The notes: generated by a model not told the origin, from the letters alone. A stretch of 64,000 nucleotides of DNA from Candidatus Symbiopectobacterium sp. 'North America' (GCF_015762685.1 NZ_PEHF01000089.1:21963-85962); one strand, 5' to 3'; counted from the first letter of the stretch, positions 20,601 to 31,559 are shown. Numbers and translations: made by a program.

Positions 20601-20999
20601 ATGTCTATCATTGAGCAAATCAACTACTATCAGCAAAAATTGACGTTCGAAATTGACGCAGCCGATCTGCACGCGGCGCGCCAGCAAGGCAGAAACCTGG
20701 TGGTGGTTGATGGTCGGCAACACAGCTATTATCAGATCGAACATATTCCCGGAGCCGTCAATCTGCCTCATCGATCGCTCTCGTTTGACACCACCACGAC
20801 ATTGGACAAATCGGCGCTCTACATTTGCTACTGTGACGGTATTGGCTGCAATGGCTCAACGCAAACCGCGCTTAAGCTGTTAATGCTGGGGTTCGAAGTC
20901 AAAGAACTGATTGGCGGACTGGACTGGTGGAAACGGGATGGCTACTCCACAGAAGGCAGTCAGGGGCAGGCAAAACGCCCTTCGCTGTGCGGCTGCTAA
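20601..20999 (+). CDS. Rhodanese-like sulfurtransferase domain protein
   Basis: 132 residues, a single rhodanese domain: early aspartate and VVVDGRQ at strand 1, HIPGAVNLPH, then the active-site region YICYCDGIGCNGSTQTALKL. The loop cysteine of CNGST is the likely persulfide carrier. The end carries GGLDWWKRDGY and a C-terminal CGC. No signal peptide, so cytoplasmic. SD GGGGGAAA lies before ATG. The frame is intact. It stands alone between a MocR relic and the uhp locus; the acceptor is unknown. Confidence 0.8.
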   Translation: MSIIEQINYYQQKLTFEIDAADLHAARQQGRNLVVVDGRQHSYYQIEHIPGAVNLPHRSLSFDTTTTLDKSALYICYCDGIGCNGSTQTALKLLMLGFEVKELIGGLDWWKRDGYSTEGSQGQAKRPSLCGC

Positions 21000-21049
21000 C
21001 CCATCGCCCGGCAAATAGTGTTAACCCCCCGACAATTTATAGATTGATG

Positions 21050-21110
21050 GTTGCTGTAACTGTTTTTTCCTGCGCATGATGCAGAAAGTTTTCATGACTG
21101 TTACAGCAAC
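21050..21110. promoter_or_regulatory. Inverted repeat abutting the uhpA start
   Basis: GTTGCTGTAAC (21050-21060) and GTTACAGCAAC (21100-21110) are exact reverse complements, 39 bases apart. The right arm touches the uhpA ATG, and no Shine-Dalgarno is visible there. The pair could be a two-site operator or an RNA stem hiding the start codon. Confidence 0.5.
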
Positions 21111-21740
21111 ATGATTAATGTAGCCTTGATTGACGACCACGTAGTGGTACGTTCCGGTTTTGCCCAATTGCTTTCACTCGAGCCTGATATGCAGGTGGTC
21201 GGGCAATATGCCTCGGCCGCCAGCGCCTGGTCGTCACTGTTGCGCATGAATAGCGATGTGGCGGTGATGGATATTGATATGCCCGACGAGAGCGGGCTGA
21301 ACCTGCTGGCTCGTTTGCGGCAAAAACGTCCGGATTTTCGCGCCATTATCCTCATCATTTATGACACTTCAGCGTTTGTGCAAAGCACGCTGGATGCGGG
21401 CGCGCGCGGTTATCTCACCAAACGCTGTGGCCCGGAAGAACTGGTGCAGGCGCTACGCGCGGTGCACGCGGGCGGTACCTATCTATGTGCCGATGCGATG
21501 CGCGCTCTGCGCCATCCGCCGTAAAAATCAGATGTCTTGCATGAAATCACCCCGCGTGAACGTGAGGTGTTCGATCTGCTGGAGGCGGGTGTCAGCGTCA
21601 AAGCCATTGCCGAGCGCCTGGCACTGAGCCATAAAACCGTGCACGTGCACCGCGCCAACGTGCTTGGCAAACTGCAATGCGAATCCACCATTGAGCTGGT
21701 GCACTTCGCCTTGCAACACCATTTGATTAATAAAGCGTAA
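21111..21740 (+). pseudogene. uhpA: UhpA response regulator, single ochre
   Basis: NarL-family response regulator of the hexose-phosphate system. The receiver starts MINVALIDDHVVVRSGFAQL with the phosphorylated Asp in VAVMDIDMPDESG and the lysine in YLTKRCGPEEL. TAA at 21522-21524 cuts it after residue 137, before the HTH domain (TPREREVFDLLEAGVSVKAI, then LSHKTVHVHRANVL), which continues in frame to 21740. As written the protein has no DNA-binding domain. The order with uhpB and uhpC is as in E. coli. Confidence 0.9.
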
Positions 21741-21747
21741 TACGACC

Positions 21748-23247
21748 ATGTCTGCACTACGGCGCTGCGGATTGATGCTGTTTCTGGCGCTGTGGACCAT
21801 CAGCTTCTATCTCAATGATAACGGCCAGCAGGCGGCATTGTTATTGCCCCAAAGGCTACGTCTGGCGTTGCTGATTCTGCTGACACGCCGTTACTGGACC
21901 GTGATCATCGGGGTGGAAACCGCCCTCTTGTTCTGGCTGCACACGCAGCAACTACAAACCCAGTGGGTTATTTTGGCATCGGTTTGGTTCAGTCTGCTGC
22001 CCGCCTGGCTGACCCACAGCCAATGGCATCGCTACACGTTGTACTGGCAGCGGCTCTTGCTGCTGCTGATCGCGGTTTCTCTCAACAGCCTGTTGCAAAT
22101 GGCACTGCCCGGTGCCGGTTTGCCTTCTCCGCTTACCCATACGTTGCTGGCAAGCCTGACCGGCGGCGTGCTGCTGATCCCGTTTATCTACCTGATCTAT
22201 GAGTATCTCAAGCAGCAACACTTGCAAAACCTGCTGGCGCAAAACCTCTCCAACCCGCCGTTACGTACCTCGCTGCTGGTTTGGTGTTCTCTGTTTTTCT
22301 CACTGGCGGTGGGCGTGCAAATCTCGTTGTCGCCGGATGTCGAGCGCTTATTGCTGATTGTGGTATTTCTGCCTAACGTGGTGATGGCCTATGCCTTTGG
22401 CTGGCAATGCGGGGTGCTGGCGGCGATATTAGGCAGCTTACTGATTACCATCACCCGCCAGATGAGCGGCGCGTTTCATGACATTATCGAACTGGAGCTG
22501 TCTCTCTCCACGCAGGCGCTGCTCAGCATTGGTCTGGGTATCACCAACAGCCGTCAGCAGCAACTGGCCCAGCGCCTGAACCGCTATCGCCAACGCCTGG
22601 AGCAAGAGCTGAACAGGCGGCGTCAGTTGATGCAGCGTTTGGTCTCCACCGAGGAAGATATTCGCAAGGATATCGCGCGCGAGTTGCATGATGACATCGG
22701 ACAAAATATTACGGCAATTCAGATACAAGCGGCGATGATTACCCGCCGACCAGAACCGCTGCTGACCACGCAGGCCGCCGCGCAAATTACCCAACTGGCG
22801 CAACGCGTACACCACACGAAGCGCCAACTGTTACGTCAATTGCGCCCACCGGTGCTAAACGAGATGTCACTGGAAAAGGCGCTGCACCATCTGGCGGATG
22901 AGTTTGCTTTTGCGCAACGCGGCATCGATTTCCGGCTCGATTATCGCCTGCCGCAGCCGCCAACGGACGATACCATGGTATTTACCCTTTATCGATTGGT
23001 GCAGGAGCTGCTCAATAACATCAGCAAACATGCCAACGCACGCCGGGTGCGCTTTCTCCTGACACCACTGCCCGGCATGCTGATGTTGGAAGTCAAAGAC
23101 AACGGCATTGGCATACCAGAACAAGTACAGGAAGGCTTCGACTTACGTGGCATTGAAGAACGCGTGCATGCGCTGGGCGGCGAATGGATGTTACAACGAC
23201 GTAAAGGAACACGCATAATTGTTAAGCTGCCGACAAATTTGCCTTAA
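21748..23247 (+). CDS. uhpB: UhpB sensor histidine kinase
   Basis: 499 residues, open throughout; the only intact gene of the locus. The N-terminal half has about eight hydrophobic helices (MASE1-like). The histidine box reads DIARELHDDIGQNITAIQIQ (His near residue 313), followed by the N box LVQELLNNISKHA, D box VKDNGIGIPEQ and GIEERV near the end. In E. coli UhpB acts with UhpC in the inner membrane to phosphorylate UhpA in response to external glucose-6-phosphate. It starts 7 bases after uhpA. With uhpA and uhpC broken, its function is doubtful. Confidence 0.9.
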   Translation: MSALRRCGLMLFLALWTISFYLNDNGQQAALLLPQRLRLALLILLTRRYWTVIIGVETALLFWLHTQQLQTQWVILASVWFSLLPAWLTHSQWHRYTLYWQRLLLLLIAVSLNSLLQMALPGAGLPSPLTHTLLASLTGGVLLIPFIYLIYEYLKQQHLQNLLAQNLSNPPLRTSLLVWCSLFFSLAVGVQISLSPDVERLLLIVVFLPNVVMAYAFGWQCGVLAAILGSLLITITRQMSGAFHDIIELELSLSTQALLSIGLGITNSRQQQLAQRLNRYRQRLEQELNRRRQLMQRLVSTEEDIRKDIARELHDDIGQNITAIQIQAAMITRRPEPLLTTQAAAQITQLAQRVHHTKRQLLRQLRPPVLNEMSLEKALHHLADEFAFAQRGIDFRLDYRLPQPPTDDTMVFTLYRLVQELLNNISKHANARRVRFLLTPLPGMLMLEVKDNGIGIPEQVQEGFDLRGIEERVHALGGEWMLQRRKGTRIIVKLPTNLP

Positions 23248-23260
23248 AGGTGGTTTGAAC

Positions 23261-23275
23261 TAGGAATAATTCCTA
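23261..23275. promoter_or_regulatory. Perfect 15-bp palindrome upstream of uhpC
   Basis: TAGGAATAATTCCTA is a perfect 7-1-7 palindrome in the 100-base gap between uhpB and uhpC. NarL/FixJ regulators often bind TTCCTA-type inverted heptads, so this may be the UhpA operator for uhpC-afuABC. The regulator relation is inference. Confidence 0.45.
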
Positions 23276-23347
23276 TCAGGTTACTACCTTATCTCATCCG
23301 CTGACCGCACGGCTTTCCTACACTCCCCTCAACCGCTGGATAACCTC

Positions 23348-24670
23348 ATGAGCGCAGACCCTATCAGTATCACCGCACACTACCGCTACTGGCGCGGACG
23401 TTTGCTGATTTCCATGGTGGTGTGTTACGCCGCGTTTTATCTCACCCGGCGCAGTGTCACCTTCGCCATGCCCGTCATGCAGGTGGAGCTGGGACTGGAT
23501 AAAGCGGATATCGGTCTGCTCGGTACGTTGTTTTATCTGGCGTATGGCGGTTCAAAATTTGTGTCCGGCATGATGCATGACCGCATAGGCGCACGCTAGT
23601 TTATGGGCGTCGGCCTGCTGATGACCGGCGTGCTGAATATCGCTTTCGCGTTCAGCGCCTCCCTGCCCTCGCTGTTGCTGGTCTGGACGCTAAACGGGTT
23701 CTTTCAGGGATGGGGATGGCCGCCGTGTGTCAGGCTACTGACCCACTGGTATTCGCGTAATGAGCGCGGATTGTGATGGGGATGTTGGAACACCTCGATC
23801 AATATTGGTGGTGCCGCTGTCCCTCTGCTCTCCAGCGTACTGGCCGCCAGCCAGGGGTGGCAAGCCGCACTGCTGATACCGGGCGCGGTGGCGATTGTGT
23901 TGGGTGGCATACTTTGCCACCAACTGTGCAGCACGCCGCGGGAAGAGGGGTTGCCCACCGTGGGGCAATGGCGGCGCGATCCGCTGGAGTTACGACAGGA
24001 GCAACAGAGTCCGCCCATGAATCTGGGGTAAATGCTAAACCGCACTATTTTGCGTAACGGCATTATCTGGATCCTCGCGCTCTCTTATGTGCTGGTGTAC
24101 CTGATTCGCATCGCACTGAATAACTGGGGCAATTTGTGGCTGACGGAGAGCCACGGCGTTCAGCTTCTCAGCGCCAATGCCACGGTGATGCTGTTCGAGT
24201 TGGGGGGATTGTTCGGCGCGCTGTTTGCCGGATGGGGCTCAGACCTGCTGTTTCGCGGTCAGCGTGCACCGATGATTTTGCTGTTCTCGCTGGGCTTATT
24301 TCTCAGCGTAACCGCCATCTGGCTGGTGCCAATTCACCATTACGCCCTGCTGGCAGTGAATTTTTTCAGTATCGGCTTTTTTGTTTTTGACTCTCAGATT
24401 CTTATCGGTCTGGCGGCCACAGAGTACGTCCATAAGGAAGCAGCAGGAACCGTTACCGGATTTCTTGGCCTGTTTGCTTATCTTGGGGCCGCATTGGCAG
24501 GGTGGCCGCTGGCACAGTGGATGCAATTCTACGGCTGGTCCGGTTTCTTTGCCTTACTGACACTGGCGGCAGCCTGTGTCGGGCTGTTGCTGATGCGGTT
24601 GATGATGGCGGGCACCAGTCGATCGCAAATGCATCCGTCTCGGGGGCCAAACGCTTCAGGCCCGCCTTGA
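23348..24670 (+). pseudogene. uhpC: UhpC sugar-phosphate sensor/transporter, three stops
   Basis: MFS protein of the organophosphate:Pi antiporter family acting as the glucose-6-phosphate receptor for UhpB. MFAMPVMQVELGLDKADIGL-type helices and the YLAYGGSKFVSGMMHDRIG signature are present. Three in-frame stops: TAG 23597-23599, TGA 23774-23776 (second tryptophan of a WW pair in the family) and TAA 24029-24031. There is no frameshift; the 441 codons match the family length. Independent stops show the gene has long been unselected. Confidence 0.9.
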
Positions 24671-24701
24671 CACTGTTAACCACTGATAATAAGGAAGCAT
24701 T

Positions 24702-25733
24702 ATGAAACTTTCTCTTCTCTCTGCCCTTATCGTTAGCGGGATCGCTGCGGCCACGCTGTCCAGTGCAGCACAAGCCAAAGGCCGCCTCGTGGTGTATTGC
24801 AGTGCCACCAACGCGTTTTGTGAAGCAGAAACCAAAGCGTTTGGTGAGAAATATGATGTACAAACCTCCTTCATCCGCAACGGTTCCGGCAGTACGCTGG
24901 CAAAGGTCGAAGCGGAAAAACGTAACCCGCAAGCCGATGTCTGGTACGGCGGCACGCTCGATCCACAGTCACAGGCCGGTGAAATGGATCTGCTGCAACC
25001 TTATGTCTCCCCTGAATTGGCGAATATCATGCCGCAGTTTCGCGATCCAGCGAAACGCAAAGGCAATTACTCCTCAGCGGTCTACATCGGGATTCTCGGC
25101 TTTGGCGTCAACACCGAACGGTTGAAAGAGAAAAACCTGCCGGTACCGCAATGCTGGAAAGATCTCATCGATCCTATCTACAAAGGGGAAATCCAGATTG
25201 CCGACCCGCAAAGTTCTGGCACCGCTTACACCGCGCTGGCCACTTTCTCACAACTGTGGGGTGAAGATCAGGCGTTTGATTACCTGAAAAAACTCAATGC
25301 CAACGTGTCGCAGTACACTAAATCGGGTATTGCCCCGGCACGTAACGATGCCCGTGGCGAAAGCGCCATCGGCATCGGCTTCCTGCACGATTATTCGCAG
25401 GAAAAAAAGAATGGCGCACCGCTGCAACTGGTATCACCGTGTGAAGGCACCGGCTATGAAGTGGGTGGCGTCAGCATCCTGAAAAATGCGCGCAACCTGG
25501 AGAATGCCAAACTGTTTGTCGATTGGGCGCTGTCAAAAGAAGCCCAGGAACTCTCCTGGCAGAAGGGCCAGTCTTACCAGATCCTGACGAACACCAAGGC
25601 CGAAGCATCACCGTTGTCGCTCAAACTCGAAGAGCTGAAATTGATCAATTACGACATGGATAAATAAGGCGCGGAAGATGTGCGTAAAGCGCTTATCACC
25701 AAATGGGTGATTGAAGTCAAGATGGGCAAATAA
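24702..25733 (+). pseudogene. afuA: AfuA periplasmic sugar-phosphate binding protein, late ochre
   Basis: Substrate-binding protein of a Fe/sugar-phosphate ABC transporter. Signal peptide MKLSLLSALIVSGIAAATLS ending at AQA-KG; the start of the mature protein reads RLVVYCSATNAFCEAE. TAA at 25665-25667 follows NYDMDK; the frame then continues GAEDVRKALITKWVIEV to a second TAA at 25733, so only the last 22 residues are lost. AfuABC was first called an iron system, but in Actinobacillus and Citrobacter it imports hexose phosphates, and the uhpABC linkage here supports that role. SD AAGGAAG precedes ATG. Confidence 0.85.
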
Positions 25734-25740
25734 GCCCACT

Positions 25741-25930
25741 GCCCCGGCATAAGCCGGGGCACAGATTGCTGACAGACTGACGCCAACACCGTTATTCCCG
25801 TACATCTTCCGTCATTCCCGCGCAGGCGGGAATTTCGTACAGACGAAACGTTTTCTGCGGGAGGTCCTCCGTCTACGCGGAGGATGACGCGTCGGCGGAG
25901 TGACGTTGTCTTCAGTCTCGGTCATTCGTT
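25741..25930. repeat. REP-like palindromic cluster
   Basis: Several GC-rich dyads follow each other: CCCCGGCATAAGCCGGGG near 25742, ATTCCCGCGCAGGCGGGAAT near 25814, and CCTCCGTCTACGCGGAGG near 25867. They lie between afuA and afuB. They resemble short intergenic palindromic units seen across Proteobacteria and could act as mRNA stabilisers or a partial terminator between the binding protein and permease genes. Confidence 0.5.
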
Positions 25931-25966
25931 ACCATGGTGACTTTTAGTATACTCAGAGGGAAACCC

Positions 25967-28047
25967 ATGTCTCACTCACTCGCCTCGGCTCAACGCCCGC
26001 AGGCACTGGACGCCATCTTTCTCTGGCTCGCCGTTATCCCGCTCTCGTTTGCGCTGATGCCTGCCTGGAGTTTAGATTACGACCTGTTCGGTGCCACCCG
26101 GGAAGAAGTGCTGCACGCTTACGGCTGGTCTGGCATCAACATCAGCCTGCTGTGACTGCTGTTACCCTGTGCGCTGTTACTGCGTCCTCGCACCCCCGCC
26201 TCGCGAAAACAGCGAGGCCGCCATCTGTTTGATGCTGGCTATGCCCTGTTTTGCATGCTGTTTATGCTGCTCAGCGCCACCGTAGTTCAACAGGGTATGG
26301 GCTATGCCACCACCGGAATCTTTATCGCGTTAGGCTCCATCATGACGCTGGCGATGGCGCGCCTTGAATGGCTGGGCGGCGATCGCTTCGTCATCGGCTC
26401 ACTGATAACCATCATTGTGCTGATCGGTATCTTTATACTCTATCCCAGCATTGCCATTTTCATCCCCATGTTCACCAACAGCACGGGCGAATTTGTACCG
26501 TTGGGTTTTATGACGGTGTTAGGGCAATCGCACATTCTTCAGGTGATCTGGAACTCCTTCCTACTCGCCATGGCCGTTGGCTTTGGTTGTACCTTCTTTG
26601 GGCTGATGCTGGCGATTTACACCTCACGCATCGCCAAGCGTACCGCCATTGTCAGGCGCGTGTTCTCCATTCTACCGATTGTCACGCCGCCATTTATCGT
26701 TGGGCTGGGCGTAACACTGATGATGGGCCGTTCCGGCTATGTGACTGAACTGATGGTTTCCTGGTTCGGGCTGACCAACACCAACTGGCTGTACGGCTTC
26801 ACCGGCATCTGGATTGCACAGGTACTGGCCTTTACCCCGATGGCCTTTATGATCCTCGACGGTGCAATAAAGAGCATTCACCCGTCACTGGAAGAGGCGT
26901 CCTATACGCTGAGTGCCAACCGCTATCAAACCTTTAACCGCATCTTCCTGCCACTGCTGAAACCGGCGCTGGCGAACGCTTTCCTGATCGTCATTGTGCA
27001 GTCTCTGGCCGATTTCAGTAACCCGCTGGTGCTGGGGGGCAACTTCGACGTGTTGGCGACGCAGATTTACTTCTACATCACTGGTGCACAGTTGGATTAT
27101 CAGGCCGCCAATACACTAGGCGTGATTCTGCTGGTGTTCTCGCTGGTGGTATTTTGTATCCAATACCTGTGGATAGGGAAACGCTCTTACGTCACCATTT
27201 CCGGTAAATTCAGCCGGGGCGATGTACAACCGCTGCCGCGTCTGATGGTGTGGGGTGTCACCTTATCCTCATTGCCTGGGTGGCGTTTAACGGTCTGCTG
27301 TACGGCAGCATTTTCTACGGCAGCTTCACCGTTAACTGGGGCGTGGATTACACGCTGACGCTGCAAAACTTTATTACCCTGTTTGGACAAGGTTTTAGCG
27401 ACGGCGCATGGCCTTCACTGCTCGATACACTGTTCTACGCCGGGATCGCCGCCCCCATCACCGCGCTGTTTGGTCTGTTGATCGCCTATATCGTGGTGCG
27501 CCAGCAGTTCCGCGGCAAAAAAACCATCGAGTTCACCACCATGCTCTGTTTTGCCGTACCGGGCACTGTGGCAGGTATCTCTTATATTCTGGCGTTCAAC
27601 AGCGCGCCTATTTATCTGACAGGCACCGCCGCCATCGTCATCATCTCAATGGTGATGCGCAACGTGCCAGTGGGGATTCGCCCAGGTATCACAGGCTTGG
27701 GCCAACTGGATAAATCGCTGGACGAAGCCTCCCTCAGCCTGCGTGCCGGAGCAATGCGCACTATCGTCTACATTTTACTGCCGCTACTGCGCCTGGCCAT
27801 TCTTTCCGCTTTGATCTATAGCTTTGTGCGCGCTATTACCACCGTCAGCGCCATCGTGTTCCTGGTGACACCGGACACGCGCGTCGCTACCGCCTATATC
27901 CTGAACCGCGTTGAGGACGGCGAATATGGGGTGGCTATCGCTTACGGCTCTATCTTGATCGTGGTGATGCTGGCGATCATTTTCCTGTTTGACTATTTGG
28001 TTGGTGAATCTCGCACCGCCCGCTCCAAAGCCAAAAACGCACAATAA
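25967..28047 (+). pseudogene. afuB: AfuB fused permease, opal stop and frameshift
   Basis: Large ABC permease with two BPD_transp_1 domains. Domain 1 spans about 26520-27150 (EEASYTLSANRYQTFNRIFL contains the EAA loop); domain 2 spans about 27410-28010 (second EAA loop LDEASLSLRAGAMRTIVYIL). TGA at 26153-26155 interrupts the N-terminal hydrophobic region, and a one-base loss near 27255 shifts frame. About 694 codons in total. It belongs to the uhpC-afuABC unit. The membrane channel is therefore lost. Confidence 0.85.
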
Positions 28048-28063
28048 TCAGAAGGTGACTATC

Positions 28064-29247
28064 GTGAATACTGTATTAACCCAACACGCCACCGCTGAAG
28101 CGGAGCAGGCACCGCGTAAAAACTTCGTTGAACTCAAAGGCGTGACAAAACGCTTTGGCACCAACACCGTGCTGGAAAATCTCGATCTGGCGATCCCTCA
28201 GGGTCACATGGTGACCCTGCTCGGCCCGTCCGGTTGCGGCAAGACCACCGTGCTACGGCTGGTGGCCGGGCTGGAAAAACCCAGTGAAGGCCGCATCTAT
28301 ATCGACGGCGAGGACGTGACCGATAGCTCCATCCAGCAGCGTGATATCTGTATGGTGTTTCAGTCCTATGCGTTGTTCCCCCATATGTCACTGAGGGAGA
28401 ATATCGGCTACGGCCGAAGATGCTCGGCCGGCCCAAAAGTGAGATTCGCGATCGGGTCAATGAAGCACTGGCGCTGGTGGATTTGGAAGGCTTTGCCGAT
28501 CGCTATGTCGATCAGATCTCCGGCGGCCAGCAGCAGCGCGTGGCGTTAGCGCGCGCATTGATTCTAAAGCCTAAAGTACTGCTGTTCGATGAGCCACTGA
28601 GTAACCTGGATTCCAACCTGCGGCGCAGCATGCGGGAAAAAATCCGCGAATTACAGCAGCAGTTCAACATCACGTCACTCTACGTCACCCACGACCAAAG
28701 CGAAGCTTTCGCCGTGTCTGACAGCGTACCGGTGATGAATAAAGGTCACATCATGCAGATGGGGTCGCCGCAAGCGCTCTACCGTCAGCCCGCATCACGT
28801 TTTATGGCAAGTTTTATGGGCGAGGCCAATATTTTCCCGGCACAGCGGCAGGCTGATAGCGTAGAAATTTTCGGCTACCGCATACCTAAACCGACGCATT
28901 TTGGCGCGGAAAGCGAGACATGCACCGTGGGTATTCGTCCTGAAGCCATTACGCTGAATACGCAGGGTGATGAAAGCCAGCGCTGTTCGGTGCGCCATGT
29001 GGCATACATGGGTTCACAGTATGAAGTGAGCGTCATCTGGCACCGGCAATCGCTGCTGCTACAGGTAAATGCCACCCAGTTGCAACCCAACGTGGGCGAC
29101 GATCTATATTTGCAGATTCACCCTTACGGCATGTTTATTCTCAACGAAGGCTACCGCTTGCCGACCCCTTCAGGGAGCCCACTCGTGACTCTCTTTTTTT
29201 CATCCTTTGCTTTCAAAACAATTTCCGATCGATTTACAGCGGATTGA
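28064..29247 (+). pseudogene. afuC: AfuC ABC ATPase, frameshift after Q-loop
   Basis: ATPase of the AfuABC importer. GTG start at 28064 with SD GAAGGTGA. Walker [17 protein letters not shown]-loop [11 protein letters not shown], signature [15 protein letters not shown], Walker B VLLFDEP and the switch histidine YVTHDQSEAF are all visible. A frameshift near 28418, in IGYG-LKMLG, divides it. A regulatory TOBE domain follows (GIRPEAITLN). The final 33 residues, after MFILNEGYR, look unlike the family and may be an extension. Confidence 0.85.
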
Positions 29248-29377
29248 TATACTTAAAAAGCGCGTAGACATATTTATGTCGCAACGCGTTTCAGGGTCCG
29301 CTGGCTGCCTGGTTCTTCACATTGCTATACGCCACGACAGGCAGAGTCATATCTACGTGGTACCAAGGAGTAGTGAC

Positions 29378-31045
29378 GTGAGTCCACAGCATAAACGCGC
29401 GCAACAACGGGGCCGCTGGCTGATTCTCTGCGCCGGGGTATTCCCATTGCTATTGGTATTACTTTTTACCTTTGTCGAATCACGACAAATCGTGCAACGG
29501 GATCTGCAATCCACGTCAACTCTGGCGCTCGATCAGGCGGAAAGCATTACCACCCACTGCTGGAAACCCTGCAACCGCTGCAAGGAAAGCTGTGCGAGGA
29601 TATCAGAGACGATCTCCAACGGCTCAGCGCGCAGTTCGCTTATTTTCGCGCTATCGGTCTGACCTATGACAAGAGCATTTACTGCTCCTCGCTGCTTGCC
29701 CATAACGCTCTGGACATCAGCGACGTGATCATGATGCCGCTTCCGGCAAAACTGCCTCCCGCCTGGAGCCTCTCCGTCGATCAGATCAAAGATGCCGACA
29801 TCAGCCCAACGCTCATTTTTATTCGCACGCCGGACGATGGCTGGGGCGCTTTTGGCTTGGTTGATGCGCAATATCTGGTGACGTTAATGAATGCTGTCAA
29901 CAAGCTGCGCGGCTTTCAACTGAATATCAGGGTGGGGGATGGCGATTTAATTCATCCCAGTGTCAGCGCAGTACCGCATCAACCTGAATGGCTTTCTGGC
30001 GTCGAATATCACATCACATCGGAACGTTTCCCCATTGTTGTCTCCATTACCCCCCCCCGCGACAGAAATGGGTAAAGCCTGGCAATTTGCCTTTCTGACG
30101 CTGTTGCCGCTCACACTGGTACTTTCTGCGCTGTTTATTCTGGCTCCGCTGTATTGGCAAAAACGCAAGCTCTCCTTTCAGGACGAATTACGCCGTGGCA
30201 TCACCAACAATGAGTTTTCTGTCTACTATCAGCCGGTTTACGGTACTGCGGCGCAACGCTGCACTGGCGCAGAAGCGTTATTGCGCTGGCGGCGTGCCGA
30301 TGGACAGTGGATTCGCCCGGATGTGTTTATTGCCGCCGCTGAAGCGGAAAATATGATTATCCCGCTGACACGCCATTTGTTGAAACTGGTGGAGGAAGAC
30401 GTTGCCAGTTGGCACATTGAGCCGAATTTTCATCTAGGCTTGAATGTGTCGGCTGAACATCTGCAAGACAGCGAATTTATCGCCGATATCCGCCAGTTTG
30501 CGGCGAATGTGGCGGCACAGCGCTTTTTGATAACGCCAGAACTGACCGAGCGCAGTCACATTAGCAAAGGACCGGAAGTGGCACAGCGCTTGCAACAACT
30601 ACGTCAGGAAGGCATACATGTCGCGATTGATGATTTTGGCACTGGCCATTGCTCTCTGTCTTACCTGCAAAGCTTCCCGCTCGACTATTTGAAAGTCGAT
30701 CAGGGGTTTGTTCACACCATTTCGTCACAGGAAGAAGAGACTCCGATTTTAGATACCATTATCAGTCTCGCTCACCGCCTTAATTTGAAGATAGTAGCAG
30801 AAGGGGTAGAAACCGCGCGTCAGCTTCACTACCTGACACAACACGGCGTGGGCTACATTCAGGGATTTTTATATGCCAAACCTATGGATAATGAAAATTT
30901 TACCGTCTGGCAGCATTACCACGCCAAACGTCAGTTTACGCCTGACGACGAGCATGCCATGACAGATTTTCTGGAGAACGCCGAAGTCTTCTTCGGCGTA
31001 ATCGCGCTATTCAGTATCAGAAGCGATAGCCAAGGCCGATATTGA
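29378..31045 (+). pseudogene. CSS-motif EAL-domain c-di-GMP phosphodiesterase, two frameshifts
   Basis: Membrane-bound phosphodiesterase. GTG start at 29378 with SD AAGGAG. N-terminal helix WLILCAGVFPLLLVLLFTFV, a periplasmic CSS-type sensor domain (YDKSIYCSSLLAHNALDISD), a second helix near 30100, and a cytoplasmic EAL domain: AEALLRW, LGLNVSAEHL, ELTERS, IDDFGTGHCSLSYLQ, LKVDQGFV, IVAEGVET. The metal and substrate residues look conserved. Frameshifts occur near 29555 and at a C9 tract at 30050-30058, where removing one C restores ITPPPATEMG. The 3' end overlaps the convergent ail-like gene. Confidence 0.85.
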
Positions 31046-31559
31046 ATCCGTTGATTTTTATATTTTTGGCTGTCGATCCTTCATAACCCAGATCGATACT
31101 CCAGTTTGCTGTTGGAGAGATCTGAACACCGGCTCCATAAGCAAAACCTGATTTTTTATCCTTGTAAGGTATATTATCGCCGTCAGCGTAAGTTCCAGAA
31201 AGTTTTCCTTTACCATGCGCGACACCCGCTAAGCCATAAAGGCTCACAAATTCATTGACGCGATAAGAAGGGCCCACTAACAGCGAATAATATTTTAGCT
31301 GAGCTTTTCCCTTATCCCCATCAAGATTAAATTTTCCCTCTCCGCCCATATAGGTCAGCGAGCTGATAAAGCCCAATGAATTATCGGGCTGATAGTGATA
31401 TTTCGCTGTGACACCGCGGAGATTTTTAAAATTAGTCACCTTTCCCTGAGAATAACCCATACTGAGTGTATGTGTATCTGCCTTAGCGATAGCACAACCA
31501 CCCATTGCAGCCAATACCACAGATAATGCCAATAGCTTTTTATTGATATTCACTTTCAC
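31017..31559 (-). CDS. Ail/Lom/OmpX-family outer membrane protein
   Basis: 180 residues, intact. Signal peptide KLLALSVVLAAMGGCAIAKA, then an eight-stranded barrel: alternating strands such as HTLSMGYSQGKVT, YHYQPDNSLGFISSLTYMGG, YYSLLVGPSYRVNEFVSLYG, GFAYGAGVQISPTANWSIDL, and a C-terminal strand ending NIGLGYRF, with the terminal phenylalanine needed for outer-membrane insertion. Ail/PagC/OmpX proteins serve adhesion and complement resistance. Its survival amid decay suggests a kept host-interaction role; that is inference. No partner gene is adjacent. Confidence 0.88.
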   Translation of the reverse strand: MKVNINKKLLALSVVLAAMGGCAIAKADTHTLSMGYSQGKVTNFKNLRGVTAKYHYQPDNSLGFISSLTYMGGEGKFNLDGDKGKAQLKYYSLLVGPSYRVNEFVSLYGLAGVAHGKGKLSGTYADGDNIPYKDKKSGFAYGAGVQISPTANWSIDLGYEGSTAKNIKINGFNIGLGYRF

